From: Nitrososphaerales archaeon
GTDB lineage: Archaea > Thermoproteota > Nitrososphaeria > Nitrososphaerales > Nitrososphaeraceae
Assembly: GCA_029237515.1 (NCBI GenBank)
Contig: JARBAV010000193.1
Span: 1-6,366, forward strand
Direction of reading: 5' to 3'
DNA: 6,366 nucleotides
The position numbers and the translations under genes were made by a program. The notes beneath the pieces were generated by a model. The model did not search any database and was not told where the DNA came from. It worked only from the letters and a program-made list of their open reading frames with translations. Positions 6,088 through 6,366 of the stretch are shown in pieces. How positions within the stretch are numbered: the first letter of the stretch is position 1; each line of letters starts with the position of its first letter.

Positions 6088-6105
6088 TTCATATGATCAT
6101 ATGAA
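6088..6105. promoter_or_regulatory. 18-base perfect palindrome, candidate operator
   Basis: TTCATATGATCATATGAA is identical to its own reverse complement over all 18 bases, with no spacer. Symmetry of this length suits binding by a dimeric HTH regulator. It sits 242 bases upstream of the antiporter start and 78 bases past the stop of the cut gene, so which gene it would control is unclear. Confidence 0.35.
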
Positions 6106-6160
6106 ACACAGTACGATTAAATAATTTTTTATTGGTGAATGAATAGATGGATAGATTAGG

Positions 6161-6187
6161 ATAGTATAAACTATTTATTAATACTAT
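6161..6187 (-). terminator. A/U hairpin at the stop of the cut gene
   Basis: ATAGTAT at 6161-6167 and ATACTAT at 6181-6187 are perfect inverted arms around 13 bases. The second arm contains the whole stop codon (6184-6186). In the minus-strand transcript this gives a weak seven-pair hairpin just at the end of the reading frame. It may mark the transcript end, but the stem is nearly all A-U. Confidence 0.25.
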
Positions 6188-6366
6188 AATATCGCCTTTT
6201 CTGATTCACTCCAAATATAATTATAAAGATCCTGACACCACTTACAAAAAGAAAGATTACTACTTATAAAACCACTATTAAAATCAAGACTGCCCCTTAG
6301 ATCAGGCAGGAGTAGACCAGCTATTTTTTCATTTAACGCCATTCCAGCTATTATTTCATGTGAAAA
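6184..6366 (-). CDS. C-terminal end of a probable transcriptional regulator (cut by window edge)
   Basis: The minus strand is open from the window edge to TAG 6184-6186 and gives 60 residues; the start lies outside the window. The visible part contains EKIAGLLLPDLRGSLDFNSG, then SFCKWCQDLYNYIWSESEK. A short hydrophobic strand, a D-x-x-G-x-L-D-F turn and a closing helix of the W-C-x-D-L-Y-x-Y-x-W type resemble the end of archaeal winged-helix regulators with a C-terminal sensor domain (methanogenesis regulatory protein FilR1-like, formerly DUF1724). In those proteins the last helix follows a strand reporting no ligand catalysis. The DNA-binding part cannot be seen, so the functional label is tentative; that it codes for protein is much surer. 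The antiporter gene lies downstream on the same strand, too far away for simple co-transcription. Confidence 0.62.
   Translation of the reverse strand, partial: FSHEIIAGMALNEKIAGLLLPDLRGSLDFNSGFISSNLSFCKWCQDLYNYIWSESEKAIL

Larger units (their letters stand above)
5847..6183. other. 337-base stretch without a firm gene
   Basis: This lies between the antiporter start and the stop of the cut gene at the right edge. It holds candidate antiporter TATA boxes near its left end, a 31-codon plus-strand frame at 5988-6083 with a TATA-like sequence before it, an 18-base perfect palindrome at 6088-6105, a T-run at 6124-6129 and a hairpin at 6161-6187. I see no tRNA, repeat array or long reading frame on either strand. 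Confidence 0.6.

Noticed and set aside
4686..6244. Twelve-base direct repeat TGACACCACTTA at 4686-4697 and 6233-6244
   Set aside because: One copy lies within codons of the cut gene and the other spans the antiporter stop; no target-site or mobile-element structure accompanies them.

Overview
The window looks like a piece of chromosome from an ammonia-oxidising archaeon of the Nitrososphaerales, with 'Candidatus Nitrosocosmicus' or a close relative the best guess. The DNA is strongly A+T-rich. Genes mostly lack Shine-Dalgarno sequences. Several have a TATA-like box about 22-26 bases before the start codon, as expected for leaderless archaeal transcripts. The protein set also fits: a CxxCxxC...CxxC zinc-ribbon protein, a secreted protein with archaeal-type glycosylation sequons, a double-HTH Lrp/AsnC-like regulator and an NmrA-like dehydrogenase. 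The assignment rests on remembered family resemblance; no search was possible.

Layout from left to right. A small zinc-ribbon protein lies on the minus strand (144-500). After a 237-base gap comes a broken minus-strand small gene (738-1014) with one frameshift and one in-frame stop, just downstream of an intact SnoaL-like gene (1049-1459). A 220-base divergent region carries two matching TTATATAC boxes, one for the SnoaL-like gene and one for a secreted, sequon-rich protein (1680-2252, plus). Next is a second broken small gene (2354-2516, minus), whose start overlaps the end of an NmrA-like NAD(P)-binding protein (2497-3411, minus). Divergent from that is a 355-residue regulator with two HTH modules (3518-4585, plus, GTG start). 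It converges on a CaxA/ChaA-type Ca2+/H+ antiporter (4695-5846, minus, TTG start). A 337-base stretch without a firm gene contains an 18-base perfect palindrome. The right edge cuts the C-terminal end of another minus-strand protein (6184-6366), probably a transcriptional regulator.

The genes do not form one obvious pathway; this reads as ordinary accessory chromosome. The most plausible functional link is the divergent regulator/NmrA pair, which shares a 106-base intergenic region with an imperfect palindrome over the TATA box. The least expected content is the pair of small coding regions seen only by reading across frames. Both lie at the 3' end of a longer gene on the same strand, and both are off by one net extra base. 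They may be decaying genes, indel errors in the assembly, or unrecognised short genes. I found no mobile element, CRISPR array, tRNA or rRNA, and no convincing new multi-gene system.
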